This document shows positions 42,030 through 50,462 of a stretch of 50,462 bases of DNA, one piece after another; position 1 is the stretch's first letter, and each line of letters begins with the position of its first letter. The notes beneath the pieces were generated by a model that made no database searches, was not told where the DNA came from, and saw only the letters and a list, made by a program, of their open reading frames with translations. A program made the position numbers and the translations under genes. This stretch comes from CAZMVY01 sp964653435 (GTDB lineage Bacteria; Planctomycetota; Phycisphaerae; UBA1845; PWPN01). The stretch is taken from assembly GCA_964653435.1 (NCBI GenBank), contig CAZZFA010000034.1, positions 1 to 50,462 of the forward strand, written 5' to 3'.

Positions 42030-42867
42030 GACACCCGCCTTGCCTCGGATTGCACGGCCGGCGCGGATCGGTCTGACCGGATGACGGGGTGCGGGTCGGC
42101 AGGTACACGTCGTATCGGATCGTAGTGCCCCTGTAGACGATCGAGGGAGCGGCGGCCAACGCCGGTGCCCGGAGCGATCGTTTCACCACGACGCGCAGGC
42201 GGGCGATCGGGCGGGCGGCCGCGAGCAACTCCGCCGCGTCGGGATCGTCGCCGGCGACCTTGCGGCAGAGTTGCATGTCTTTCGCGGCGAGGGCCGTCCG
42301 ACCGGCCTGCGGAAACATGGGGTCGATGTACACGACGTCGGGGCGCTCGCGCTCGGCGAGGCGGGGCAGAAACTCGCGTGCATCCGCGATAACAAGACGC
42401 AACCGCTCGCGAACGATGCGCGCCAGCTTCGGATGGTCGGCGGCACGCTCGAGCCCGTCCTGCAACAGGGCCGCGACGATGGGCGAGCGTTCGACGGCCG
42501 TCACGGTGCAGCCCATGCAGGCGAGCAGGAAGGCATCGCGTCCGAGGCCGGCCGTGGCGTCGCAGACACTCAGCGGTCCGCCCTTGAAGCCGACGGCTTT
42601 CGCCAGCATCGCCCTGCCGGCCGAGCCGGCGGTGCGCACGCGGTAGCCGACACGTCCGCCGATAAAGTCGGCATAGACAGGGCCCACGCGGCCCTTGCCC
42701 GTTTCGCGGAGCTCCAACCGCCGGGGCGTCACCACGAGCAGCAGCGGATAGCTCGTGTCATCGACGGTAGCCGCAGGCAGGTGCAAACTCGCCCGCAACG
42801 CCTCGGCTTTCGCGCGAAGCCCCGGCGAATCGGTCTCGACGGCAATGCCCACATCCGGCCGCATCAT
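41971..42867 (-). CDS. rsmJ: RsmJ-like 16S rRNA methyltransferase (guanine-N2, position 1516 in E. coli)
   Basis: A 298-residue class I SAM methyltransferase with the RsmJ signature: GPVYADFIGGRVGYRVRTAG (about 65-84), VCDATAGLGRDAFLLA near 103-118, CTVTAVERSPIVAALL near 121-136, and DVVYIDPMFP near 177-186 (catalytic-type motif IV). It would methylate G1516 of 16S rRNA. It is somewhat longer than E. coli RsmJ because of a Pro/Arg-rich C-terminal tail of about 40 residues, and the end of that tail lies antisense to the 3' end of trmB. The start is ATG 42867 (or 42864). Both neighbours at this junction are RNA methyltransferases. Confidence 0.88.
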   Translation of the reverse strand: MMRPDVGIAVETDSPGLRAKAEALRASLHLPAATVDDTSYPLLLVVTPRRLELRETGKGRVGPVYADFIGGRVGYRVRTAGSAGRAMLAKAVGFKGGPLSVCDATAGLGRDAFLLACMGCTVTAVERSPIVAALLQDGLERAADHPKLARIVRERLRLVIADAREFLPRLAERERPDVVYIDPMFPQAGRTALAAKDMQLCRKVAGDDPDAAELLAAARPIARLRVVVKRSLRAPALAAAPSIVYRGTTIRYDVYLPTRTPSSGQTDPRRPCNPRQGGCLSPFADTGADRSAGPRGGT

Positions 42868-43012
42868 GGCACGATTGTACCCGTTTGCACGGCCGCCGTC
42901 GGAATCGACACGGGCGTCGGGAGCGCGTTCGCCGCGCCCCTGACGCCCGGGTACGGATTGCCTGCCGGCGGGCTTCACAGCCCGTTGTGCGGCCATGAAT
43001 CGCTGCGTGCCG

Positions 43013-46000
43013 TCAGGGGCACCTCGGCCGGCGGTTGGGGCCGTTGAAACACCCCTGGAACGACAGGAAGTCCGCGACATCGAGGTCGGCATCGCCGTCC
43101 ACGTCGAAGCAGCCGCAGGATGCCGGCATCGCAGGCGGATCGCCCCACGGCCGGTTCGGCCCGTTGAAACACGTCTGGAACGACAGGAAGTCGCTCATGT
43201 CCACGTCGCCGTCGCCGTCAACGTCCTGCGGCGGCGTGTTGCACGCCGGGCGCACCACGAACTTCTCGGGCGCGATCGCGGGTGCGCAGGTGGACACGAC
43301 CACGTTCCAGTGTCCGACGGCTGCCGTCGCCAGGTTCAGGTCGGCGGTCAGGCTGGTTCCGTCGGGCGCGACGTTGACGTTCGACGCCACGATGTCCGGC
43401 TCGCCGGCCCGAGTGAGCTTCACGTTCGTGCCGCCGGGCACGAAGTAGGTCCCCGGTATGGTCAGGCCGGTGACGAACTCGCCCTGCGTGGCGGAGATCG
43501 GCGCCGTCAGGGCGATGATCGGGCAGTACTGGCATGGCACGGTCACGGAGAAGGCGGCGGAAAGTATGCCGTCCGAGCAGCCCGTGACACTGACGACCAC
43601 GCTGCGGTCTCCGACCACGGCGGTCTTCGGATCCACGTCGCAGGTGAGGCTCTTGCCGTCGGGCGCCACCTGCACGTTGGTCGGGACGATGTCCGGCTGC
43701 CCGGCCATCCGCAGCTTCACGGTCGTCTTGCCCGCGACCGGGTCGAAGGAACTGCCCGTGATCACTACGCCCGTCAGCGTGGAGCCCTGCTGCACGAAAC
43801 TCGGCGAGATCGAGGTCACCTTGACCGAGCAGGCCGGCGGCGGAGGCGGCGCCTCCACCGTGAAGGCATTGGCCAGGCTGGCCGCCGCGCATGTGCCGAC
43901 ATTCAGGTTCCACTTCCCGAGCGTGGTCGCCGCCGGCAGATCGAAGTCACAGGTAAGCTGACTCCGCCCGCTCACGACGATGTTCTGCGCCATGATGTCA
44001 GCCTTGCCCGTCATCGAAAGCCAGACCACCGTCCGGTCCGCAAGGAAGTCGTCGCCGTTGACGGTCACATGGACCATCTGGCCTGCCGCTCCGTTGGCCG
44101 GGGAAACGGACGTTACGGCGGGGACGTTGCAGGTTACCGTGAAGCCGTTCGCCAACGGGGTTCCTTCGGCACAGGTCGCGGCCACGATGTTCCAACGGCC
44201 CCAGGCCGCCCCGACGAGGCTCAGCGTGCAGGTGAGGGTATTCGCATCGGTTACGGAGACGTTCGTCGCCGTGCGGTCCGGTTCGCCGGCCCTGGTGAGC
44301 TTCACGGTGGTGTGGCCTGCCACGAAGTTGCTCCCCGTGACCGTGACGGACTGCGATGTGCCCTCCTGGGCGGCGGGCGGGTCGATCGCGGTCACGACAG
44401 GAGCAGTACCGCAGGCGACGGTCAGGACGATCTGCTTCGTGAGGACCGCACAGTTCATCGTGAAGGTCACGTTGCAGGTGTAGGTGCCGACGCCCAGGGC
44501 GCTGGCGGCGACCGGGTCGAGGGTGGTCTTCACCACGCACGAGCCACCCGCCGCGATCGGACCGCTGCAGCTCGTTGTGATCGACTTGATCCACGACGCG
44601 TCCTGCTGAATCGTGCAGGTGATCGGCGCCTCGCCCGTGTTCGTGACGTCGAAAACGAACTCGCTCGGGGCAAACGGCCCGGTCCAGGCCGTGCCGGTCG
44701 CGACCAGCGGCGCCCGTTCCGCCACGATCCAGTCGCAGGCCCAGGCGGCAAACGTGATCGTGCGCGTCTCAACGATCGTCCCGTTCGCCTGATCCCGGAA
44801 TGTGAGTGTGCAGGTGTGCACGCCCGGACCGAGCAACCGGACGTCGCCCGCGAACGACGCGGTGACCGTGTCCGATTTGACGGTCGGCGACAGCGAGATC
44901 GCCGCCTTGTTCAACGTGATCCAGCTCGCGTCCTTTGTCACGGTGAGGCTGGTTGGTGCGAGCGAAGCATTCGCAGACACCGTGAAGGTCAACGCCGACG
45001 GAAGCGTGAGGCAACCGGCGGGCGCCGTGACCGTGAGCGATGCGTCGCCGTTCGGCGGCGTCACCGTCCACAGGCGGCCGGCCCTGATCACGAAGACGTT
45101 CTGCGGCCGGTTAGCCACGGACACCCTCACCGTGTTTCGAGCGGCGTCAAAGACCGCATCGGGTACCGGCTGGAAGTCGCCATCCAGCGCGTCCGCCCGA
45201 TAGAGAGCAAGGTTCGCCGCGTCCAGCCCGGCCAGATCCTTCGCCAGATAGCGGAGGGTGATCTCGGCCGTCCAGTCGCCGCCGCGGTCCGTTTCAACCT
45301 GCCAGACGACGTTGGCGATCTGATCGAGGGGCATGGACGTGACTTTCTCTCTCGTGCGGTACAGCGTTACGGTCGTTTTGCCGGCTGTTCCCGAATCGCC
45401 CTGGAAGCGGATCGCGCAGCGCACGGCCGGCCCGAAATCGTGTCTGGGCAAGCTGCCCGCGTGGTCGTACCGCTTCACCCGGGCCGCGAGCGTCCCCTCG
45501 CTGCCGTAAACCACATACGCCGACCCGGCCGCCGTATTTGCCTGGGGAGCCGCGACAATCAGATCGGCAACGCCGTCCCCGTTCACGTCACCGCCGCCGC
45601 TGATCGCGCTGCCCAGGTAGTCGCCGGGCTGCGCCCCGAAGAGGTACGCTCCGAATTGCCCCGCGTGCAGGTCGATCGTGGCGAGGGTCTCCAGGCCCGC
45701 ATGGCCGTACTCCACGTAGCCCTTGCCGGCATCGAGCCGCAGAGGCGCCACGAGCGGCGGGTCCGCCAGCGGCGCCCCGCAGAAGAGGTCCGCCAGGCCG
45801 TCACCGTTGACGTCGCCCGCGCCGACGGCCCACCCGAAACGATCGCCCGTGTACTCGCCGTAAACCTTCGTAACCTTGACGCCGGCGGGCGGTGCGACGG
45901 CCAGATCCACCGACTTGCCGCCGAGGGTGGCTGAGCCGTATACGACCGCCGCCGCACCAATGTCCAGACTGGCGGGCGGGTCGGCCCCGTAGCCGCCGAC

Positions 46001-49000
46001 TATGACATCCGCATACCCGTCGCCATTCATGTCGCCTGCCGCGACGGACCGTCCGTACCAATCCGCCGGGGCGGAGCCGAGAATCCGCGTCTCGCCGCTC
46101 TGGCCCGCCGGCAGAGCCAAGTCGGTGATGGAGGGCATCGCCGCCGAGCCATAGATGACAAACGCGGTGCCGGCGCCGACCCGGTTGGAAGGCGATGCGC
46201 CGGGTGCGCCGAGGACAAGGTCGTCGTACCCGTCGCCGTTCACGTCACCGCATGCCAGGGCCGCACCAAGCTGGTCGCCCGCCCTGCCGCCCAGGATTCG
46301 AACCTCGCCGTACGTTCCCGGCGGGTTTCCGAGATCCACCATTGTGACGGCGGTTGCCTGCGGGGATCCGTACAGGATGTACGTGATTCCGGACGCATCG
46401 CGTCCCGGCAGCCCGGCCAGCGGCGCGCCCACGATCACATCGGCGTAGCCGTCGCCATTCAGATCGCCCACGGCGACCGACGCCCCCAGCGCGACGCGCG
46501 GCGTCCACTTATCGCCGACGATGTGCGTCGTCCGGACGGTCCCCGGCGAGCCCGCGTTGATCACGCTCTTCGACGAAAGATCCGCTTGCCCATAGACGAC
46601 GTACGCCTCGCCGGGCTGGGTGCTGGACGAGATGTTCTGGTGGGCGCCGATCACGATGTCGTCGAAGCCGTCGCCGTTGATGTCGCCGGCCGCCACGGCA
46701 GCCCCGAACATCCCTCCGGCCCCGGTGATGTTCGTAACCTTTACCCCCGAGGGCGGCGTCAGGACATTGACGAGGCTCTGGCCGGAAAGCTGGCTCGATC
46801 CGTAGACGACGCTTACGGCTCCGAGCGCCGCGTCGCCGCCTGCGGTAGGCGAACCGATGATCGCGTCCGCGTAGCCGTCGCCGTTCACGTCGCCGAAGGC
46901 GAGACTGTTGTTGCCGTTGCCGAGCTGGGCCCCTGGGCCGCTGCCGGCCACGCGTGTGACGCCCGTGGGAGTCAGGAGGTCCGCCGTGGAGACGATGGAG
47001 ATCGTGGCGCAATCGGTGGATTGGACGGCGCCCGCATCGGTCACGGTTACGCAAATCTGGTACACACCCGGGCTCGTGGCGGTGAACACCGGATTCGCGG
47101 CATCCGGCGGATCGAACGAGGCGCCCGCCGAAGGGGTGACCGCCCACGCATAGCTGTATGGCGGCGTCCCGCCGACGGCGGTGGGGCTTGCGCCGACCCG
47201 CAGCGTCGCCCACGCGCCGGCCACTGTCCGATCAGGGCCGGCCTGCGCCACGACGGGACCGGCGGTCCACTTCACCGCATCGGCCATGAGCCGGGCGCCG
47301 GCGGTCACGAGCGATTGCGTGACGGTATACGTGGTTCCCGCGTCCAGCGCGAAGACCCCGAGGGATTTCCACTGGTTCTGATTACCGGCGGCGCTGTTCT
47401 GGTCGAAGACGAGGGTTTTCAGCACGACGGCGGCACTGCCGGTGCCGGCGCTGACGGTGTGGGTCACCTGGGTGGAACCGTTGGAGGATGTTCCCCAGGT
47501 GGCAAAGACCTCGTACGGGCCGGACAGCGACGGGGTAAACGAATACACCGCCTTGGCGCTGGTTGTTGTGGCGTAGCGGCTGCCCAGCGACGCCGGGCTG
47601 CATCCCACAGCCGTGCTCTTGGCCGTGCTGTTGGAGAAGCTGCCGGATTCCGAGTAGTTGGCGAAATTGAGCCCGCCGGAACGGCTCTCGATGATGAAGT
47701 CGGCCGGCGCAGCCGGTGTGGCGAACTGCAACTCCGCCGAGGTCCCGGCGTTGCAGGAGCGGTCGCGGGAACTGACGACGAAGTAGTACGTGACGCCCGG
47801 CTGGAGGTTCCGGAGGGTGACGCTGTGTACCGTAACCGCGTTGCCGTCGGCGACCTCAAGCGGCCGGTCGCCCGGCCGGGTCCCGAAGCTTACCCGCGAA
47901 TCGCTGTACTCATCGGTCTCCCAGTTGATCGTTGCCTGCGTACACATCACCCCCGTCACGGTGATGCTCGACGGGAAAACGTTCGGGGGCGACGTGTCGC
48001 CCGGGACAAGCTCAAAGTTGACGGTTGTGACGCTCGCCGGGGAAACGACGGCGTCGCGACTCTGCCGGGCGTACCCGGTTGCGTTGCAGTGGACGGTGTA
48101 GGGGACTCCTCCTGCCACGGTCGGGACGACGCCGACGGCGTAGTACCCGTTTCCGTCGGTCCGCAACGGGGCAAGAGCGTCGATCCAGACAATCGCATCA
48201 TCGATGGGCTGACCGGTCGTGGCGTCGGTCACGCGCCCGTACAACGTGCCTTCGGTGGATGTGGCGGGATCGCGCCACGGCATCGACGGTACGGGAACCG
48301 CCGTCCGGAACCGGCTGTTCACGGCGACAGGATCCGTGTACCAAGTCGGGTCGTGGACGGTGCTGTAGGCTGTATACCAGTAATCGTAATGCGCGGTGCC
48401 GTCGGTGCCGAGGCTCCGGCAGTAGTCGATCTGATCGAGGCTGCCGCTGAAGTAGTTGAGGTAGATGGCGAGGCCGGGCACGAGTTCGCGGTTGTTCTTC
48501 CAGATCATTTCCTGCGGGATGGCGTTTCGGAAGTACTGTTTCTGCGCGCTGTCGTGCTCGCGGTCGTAGTTCATCGGTATGGCGGTATCGAGGTACCCGA
48601 GCCGGGTCCATTCCTCCCAGTTGCTGAACTCCTTGTAGGCTTCCGAATCGACGAACCGGGTTTCGATGTCGCCGTAGGCGATCAAGGAGGCCGACTGGCG
48701 AATCTGCCGGGTCGGGGTGGACAGGCTCAGGATTTCGGCATGGGCGCGGCGGACGAATTCCGTGTTGACGCGGCGACGGAAGTCCTGCCACGGAGCGTAG
48801 TTCGTGTCCGGCGTGCCGGTGTAGCCGGTAATCCGCTTGAACCGGGCGAGCGTCGAGTTGGGGGTGTTTACGTTGGTGGGATAATACCCCGTCGCCACGT
48901 ACTCCAGATCCCAGTGCACGCCGTCGACCGGGTATTCCGTGAGCCATTCCCTCATGATCGAAAGCAGGTATTCCTGCACCTCGGGATTGCCCGGGTCCAG

Positions 49001-49768
49001 GACGATGATGTTATTGGCGCTCAACGGCCTGGGGGTGATGCACCCGATGTTGGCCTGCTCCACGGAGAACCATTCCGGGTGGGCCGCGAGCGTCGGATTG
49101 TTGATGGGCGGCCAGCCGGAGTAGTTGATCGCGGAGATCGGCGCCGTCATACGGAACGGAACGCTCATGGCGTGGACCTGGATTCCGTTGGCGTGGGCCT
49201 GCTCGCACAGATAGGCGAGCGGATCGAAGTCGGATGGAGTGATCCCCGCCGACTTGGGAACGATGTGGGAGTTCCAGTGCGCTCCGTGGGAGCCGTACCC
49301 GGCGGGAGCATCCTGATAGGCAAGCATCTGAGCGATGATCACGTTGTAATGGCCGGCCACTGCCGCCGCGATCATCGTGTCGATCTGATCCTTGTTCTTG
49401 TAACCATCCTGAAAGACCACGGCCCAGAATGCCCGGATCTCGCCCGTGCGGGGCGCGGTAGACTTGAAGACGGCGATGACGGCCTTGGCCTGGTCCATCG
49501 TAACCGTGGTCGCGGCCGAGGCAGGGGCGGCAGGACCGCTTCCCGCCGTCGTCGCCCAATGGTCGAATACGTATCCGGCATTTGCGGTCGCGGAGATCGA
49601 GACGACTTCATTCAGCGTTTTTGCGTAGGGGCCGCCGACGGGTGGGTCGGTCGTACCTGCGCCTGCGGGCGCAACGAGCACCGTAAGGTCTGCGGTCTGG
49701 GCGTAGGCCGAGCCGGCCGCCAGGGCCAGCACGAGCACCGTCGCGGCGTGGTTGGAAATCCGCCTCAT
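43013..49768 (-). CDS. giant secreted GHL10/FG-GAP/IPT protein with dockerin-like tail
   Basis: A 2251-residue exported protein. Order: signal peptide (1-24, ending SAYAQ); InlB B-repeat-like domain (about 30-95, with AGYVFDHW); GHL10/DUF187-type glycoside hydrolase-like barrel (about 98-440, with DGVHWDLEYVATGYYP); carboxypeptidase-regulatory-like domain (about 505-575, EGTLYGRVTDATTGQPI); fibronectin III (about 593-685); golvesin/CBM-like sandwich (about 690-815); PKD-like domain (about 840-935); seven FG-GAP repeats (about 950-1430, each GD(V/I/L/M)NGDG), enough for one seven-bladed propeller; beta domains to about 1790; four IPT domains (about 1790-2176); two dockerin-like repeats with CFNGPNR (2183-2251). 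ATG at 49768 has GGGAGA eight bases upstream. Glycan hydrolysis plus surface adhesion is inferred; it is last-to-first adjacent to rsmJ on the same strand. Confidence 0.82.
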   Translation of the reverse strand: MRRISNHAATVLVLALAAGSAYAQTADLTVLVAPAGAGTTDPPVGGPYAKTLNEVVSISATANAGYVFDHWATTAGSGPAAPASAATTVTMDQAKAVIAVFKSTAPRTGEIRAFWAVVFQDGYKNKDQIDTMIAAAVAGHYNVIIAQMLAYQDAPAGYGSHGAHWNSHIVPKSAGITPSDFDPLAYLCEQAHANGIQVHAMSVPFRMTAPISAINYSGWPPINNPTLAAHPEWFSVEQANIGCITPRPLSANNIIVLDPGNPEVQEYLLSIMREWLTEYPVDGVHWDLEYVATGYYPTNVNTPNSTLARFKRITGYTGTPDTNYAPWQDFRRRVNTEFVRRAHAEILSLSTPTRQIRQSASLIAYGDIETRFVDSEAYKEFSNWEEWTRLGYLDTAIPMNYDREHDSAQKQYFRNAIPQEMIWKNNRELVPGLAIYLNYFSGSLDQIDYCRSLGTDGTAHYDYWYTAYSTVHDPTWYTDPVAVNSRFRTAVPVPSMPWRDPATSTEGTLYGRVTDATTGQPIDDAIVWIDALAPLRTDGNGYYAVGVVPTVAGGVPYTVHCNATGYARQSRDAVVSPASVTTVNFELVPGDTSPPNVFPSSITVTGVMCTQATINWETDEYSDSRVSFGTRPGDRPLEVADGNAVTVHSVTLRNLQPGVTYYFVVSSRDRSCNAGTSAELQFATPAAPADFIIESRSGGLNFANYSESGSFSNSTAKSTAVGCSPASLGSRYATTTSAKAVYSFTPSLSGPYEVFATWGTSSNGSTQVTHTVSAGTGSAAVVLKTLVFDQNSAAGNQNQWKSLGVFALDAGTTYTVTQSLVTAGARLMADAVKWTAGPVVAQAGPDRTVAGAWATLRVGASPTAVGGTPPYSYAWAVTPSAGASFDPPDAANPVFTATSPGVYQICVTVTDAGAVQSTDCATISIVSTADLLTPTGVTRVAGSGPGAQLGNGNNSLAFGDVNGDGYADAIIGSPTAGGDAALGAVSVVYGSSQLSGQSLVNVLTPPSGVKVTNITGAGGMFGAAVAAGDINGDGFDDIVIGAHQNISSSTQPGEAYVVYGQADLSSKSVINAGSPGTVRTTHIVGDKWTPRVALGASVAVGDLNGDGYADVIVGAPLAGLPGRDASGITYILYGSPQATAVTMVDLGNPPGTYGEVRILGGRAGDQLGAALACGDVNGDGYDDLVLGAPGASPSNRVGAGTAFVIYGSAAMPSITDLALPAGQSGETRILGSAPADWYGRSVAAGDMNGDGYADVIVGGYGADPPASLDIGAAAVVYGSATLGGKSVDLAVAPPAGVKVTKVYGEYTGDRFGWAVGAGDVNGDGLADLFCGAPLADPPLVAPLRLDAGKGYVEYGHAGLETLATIDLHAGQFGAYLFGAQPGDYLGSAISGGGDVNGDGVADLIVAAPQANTAAGSAYVVYGSEGTLAARVKRYDHAGSLPRHDFGPAVRCAIRFQGDSGTAGKTTVTLYRTREKVTSMPLDQIANVVWQVETDRGGDWTAEITLRYLAKDLAGLDAANLALYRADALDGDFQPVPDAVFDAARNTVRVSVANRPQNVFVIRAGRLWTVTPPNGDASLTVTAPAGCLTLPSALTFTVSANASLAPTSLTVTKDASWITLNKAAISLSPTVKSDTVTASFAGDVRLLGPGVHTCTLTFRDQANGTIVETRTITFAAWACDWIVAERAPLVATGTAWTGPFAPSEFVFDVTNTGEAPITCTIQQDASWIKSITTSCSGPIAAGGSCVVKTTLDPVAASALGVGTYTCNVTFTMNCAVLTKQIVLTVACGTAPVVTAIDPPAAQEGTSQSVTVTGSNFVAGHTTVKLTRAGEPDRTATNVSVTDANTLTCTLSLVGAAWGRWNIVAATCAEGTPLANGFTVTCNVPAVTSVSPANGAAGQMVHVTVNGDDFLADRTVVWLSMTGKADIMAQNIVVSGRSQLTCDFDLPAATTLGKWNLNVGTCAAASLANAFTVEAPPPPPACSVKVTSISPSFVQQGSTLTGVVITGSSFDPVAGKTTVKLRMAGQPDIVPTNVQVAPDGKSLTCDVDPKTAVVGDRSVVVSVTGCSDGILSAAFSVTVPCQYCPIIALTAPISATQGEFVTGLTIPGTYFVPGGTNVKLTRAGEPDIVASNVNVAPDGTSLTADLNLATAAVGHWNVVVSTCAPAIAPEKFVVRPACNTPPQDVDGDGDVDMSDFLSFQTCFNGPNRPWGDPPAMPASCGCFDVDGDADLDVADFLSFQGCFNGPNRRPRCP

Positions 49769-50462
49769 GTCCGGTTCTCCCGCGTCAGCGGGTGCGCCCT
49801 TGCCGGAACGTAGACCGCTGAGCAAACTCCTCTTGAACTGTCCAGCCTCGAGCGACGTCCGGGAGAAGATCCACTCCACCCGAACCGATCCGGCCGCCCC
49901 AAGGCGCTAACGCACGCTTCCGATATGCAAGTCTGATCTGTCGACACTACCGCCACCATGCCTTCGGTCGCCTCTCATGTGCGAAATGCGCTTCCTTGTC
50001 TCGGCCGGGGCCGACAGAGGCTTCCTTGCTCTTCGTCACTTGCGGGAGCACCTTCGGGAACCGGCGGGGCGTCGGACCCGGGATACAGGAGGGGGCATCC
50101 GTTTTCGTCGCCCCGCGCCGTATGTCCACAACCCGAGATGCTCCTTGTCCTGAAAATACATGCTATCGGAATGTACAACCCCGATCAAGGGAAAAGATGA
50201 CTCGACAAAGGACGAAACGGCACCGGCCGAACCCCCCTTCCGCCGGCGTCCAGGCAGCCAGGACGGCCGGCCCCCGTGTGGAGTGCGATCGCCGCGGCCT
50301 CGGAGAGGCCCCACTCCATATTCCACTCCATACTGCGCTCCGGCCGAAGGCCGCGCCACACTGCTATCGCCTGGATTCTTGTCGGCTGGCGCCGAATTGC
50401 GGGCCAAGCCCGGTACGTCATTCTGAGGGAGCGGAGCGACCGAAGAATCTGGCCTGAGCTTT
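49769..50462. other. intergenic region to the window end
   Basis: About 690 bp upstream of the giant minus-strand gene. Frames are open but lack coding signals; the longest plus-strand frame ends inside the dispersed repeat at 50417. No promoter with good -35 and -10 could be assigned to the giant gene. Confidence 0.5.
50417..50462. repeat. dispersed repeat (GTCATTCTGAGGG type)
   Basis: The window ends with GTCATTCTGAGGGAGCGGAG, then CGACCGAAGAATCTGG. Sequences of this type (GTCATTCTGAG ... GAAGAATCT) are scattered between genes in many bacterial genomes and often produce false peptide calls. Recognition is from memory; no second copy is in the window. Confidence 0.55.

Noticed and set aside
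46280..46300. tRNA T-arm-like AGGATTCGAACCT
   Set aside because: It sits inside the conserved FG-GAP coding region and no acceptor or anticodon stem can be paired around it.
46523..49813. 1096-codon plus-strand open frame
   Set aside because: Antisense to the giant GHL10/FG-GAP gene; composition is Arg/Gly/Val-rich with no recognisable motif.
49996..50457. 153-codon plus-strand frame at the window end
   Set aside because: Its C-terminus (HSEGAERPKNLA) is the translation of a dispersed non-coding repeat, and the rest has no motif.

Overview
The window is a GC-rich bacterial chromosome segment (coding third positions are strongly G/C) that most resembles Planctomycetota, probably a Phycisphaerae-like lineage. 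Pointers are prepilin-type secreted proteins with a DG(H)-like C-terminal motif, PEP-CTERM proteins, very large secreted proteins ending in dockerin-like repeats with the signature CFNGPNRP, an ECF sigma/zinc anti-sigma pair, a PurF-like protein without the usual N-terminal Cys, and intergenic minisatellites. The lineage is inferred from gene style; no rRNA or tRNA gene was found to confirm it.

Layout. 1-403: intergenic repeats. 404-3194 (-): a sialic-acid-lyase-like aldolase and a PurF-like phosphoribosyltransferase. 3536-7790 (-): a six-gene unit of ECF sigma, ZAS anti-sigma, LTXXQ/Spy-like protein, pseudopilin, membrane-anchored protein and five-EF-hand protein, closed by a strong terminator at 3347-3373. 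8041-11372 (-): homocysteine methyltransferase, squalene-synthase-like enzyme, and a GntR/LacI hybrid regulator whose promoter predicts a leaderless mRNA. 12094-15712 (+): thrS-infC-DHH phosphoesterase, with infC starting on AUC. 15751-19398 (-): ilvB, an 11-copy 30/31-bp minisatellite, a DUF502 membrane protein, then ilvN. 19399-20429: about 1 kb without a gene, with a good sigma70-type promoter whose predicted start falls on the closing stem of a possible structured RNA. 20430-22919 (+): a pseudopilin, a YgbA-like protein, tatA and a transposase fragment. 23304-25938: a secreted beta-propeller protein convergent with a YgeY-like M20 hydrolase.

26235-31692 holds three paralogous PEP-CTERM proteins, another pseudopilin, and a D-2-hydroxyacid dehydrogenase with an apparent in-frame repeat insertion. 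31968-49768 is flanked by two giant secreted multidomain proteins (1971 and 2251 aa) that share IPT/TIG domains and dockerin-like tails. Between them lie yggS, a TMTC-like membrane/TPR protein, trmB and rsmJ; the last two overlap tail to tail. 49769-50462 is intergenic and ends in a dispersed repeat.

How the genes work together: housekeeping functions (branched-chain amino acid synthesis, translation initiation, tRNA/rRNA modification, Tat export) are interleaved with an envelope/extracellular programme of pseudopilins, PEP-CTERM proteins, dockerin-tailed giants, a putative envelope-stress sigma operon and a possible protein O-glycosyltransferase. The candidates I consider most novel are the sigma/anti-sigma/LTXXQ/EF-hand operon, the putative RNA at 19938-20057, and the dockerin-tailed giant proteins around the TMTC-like gene.
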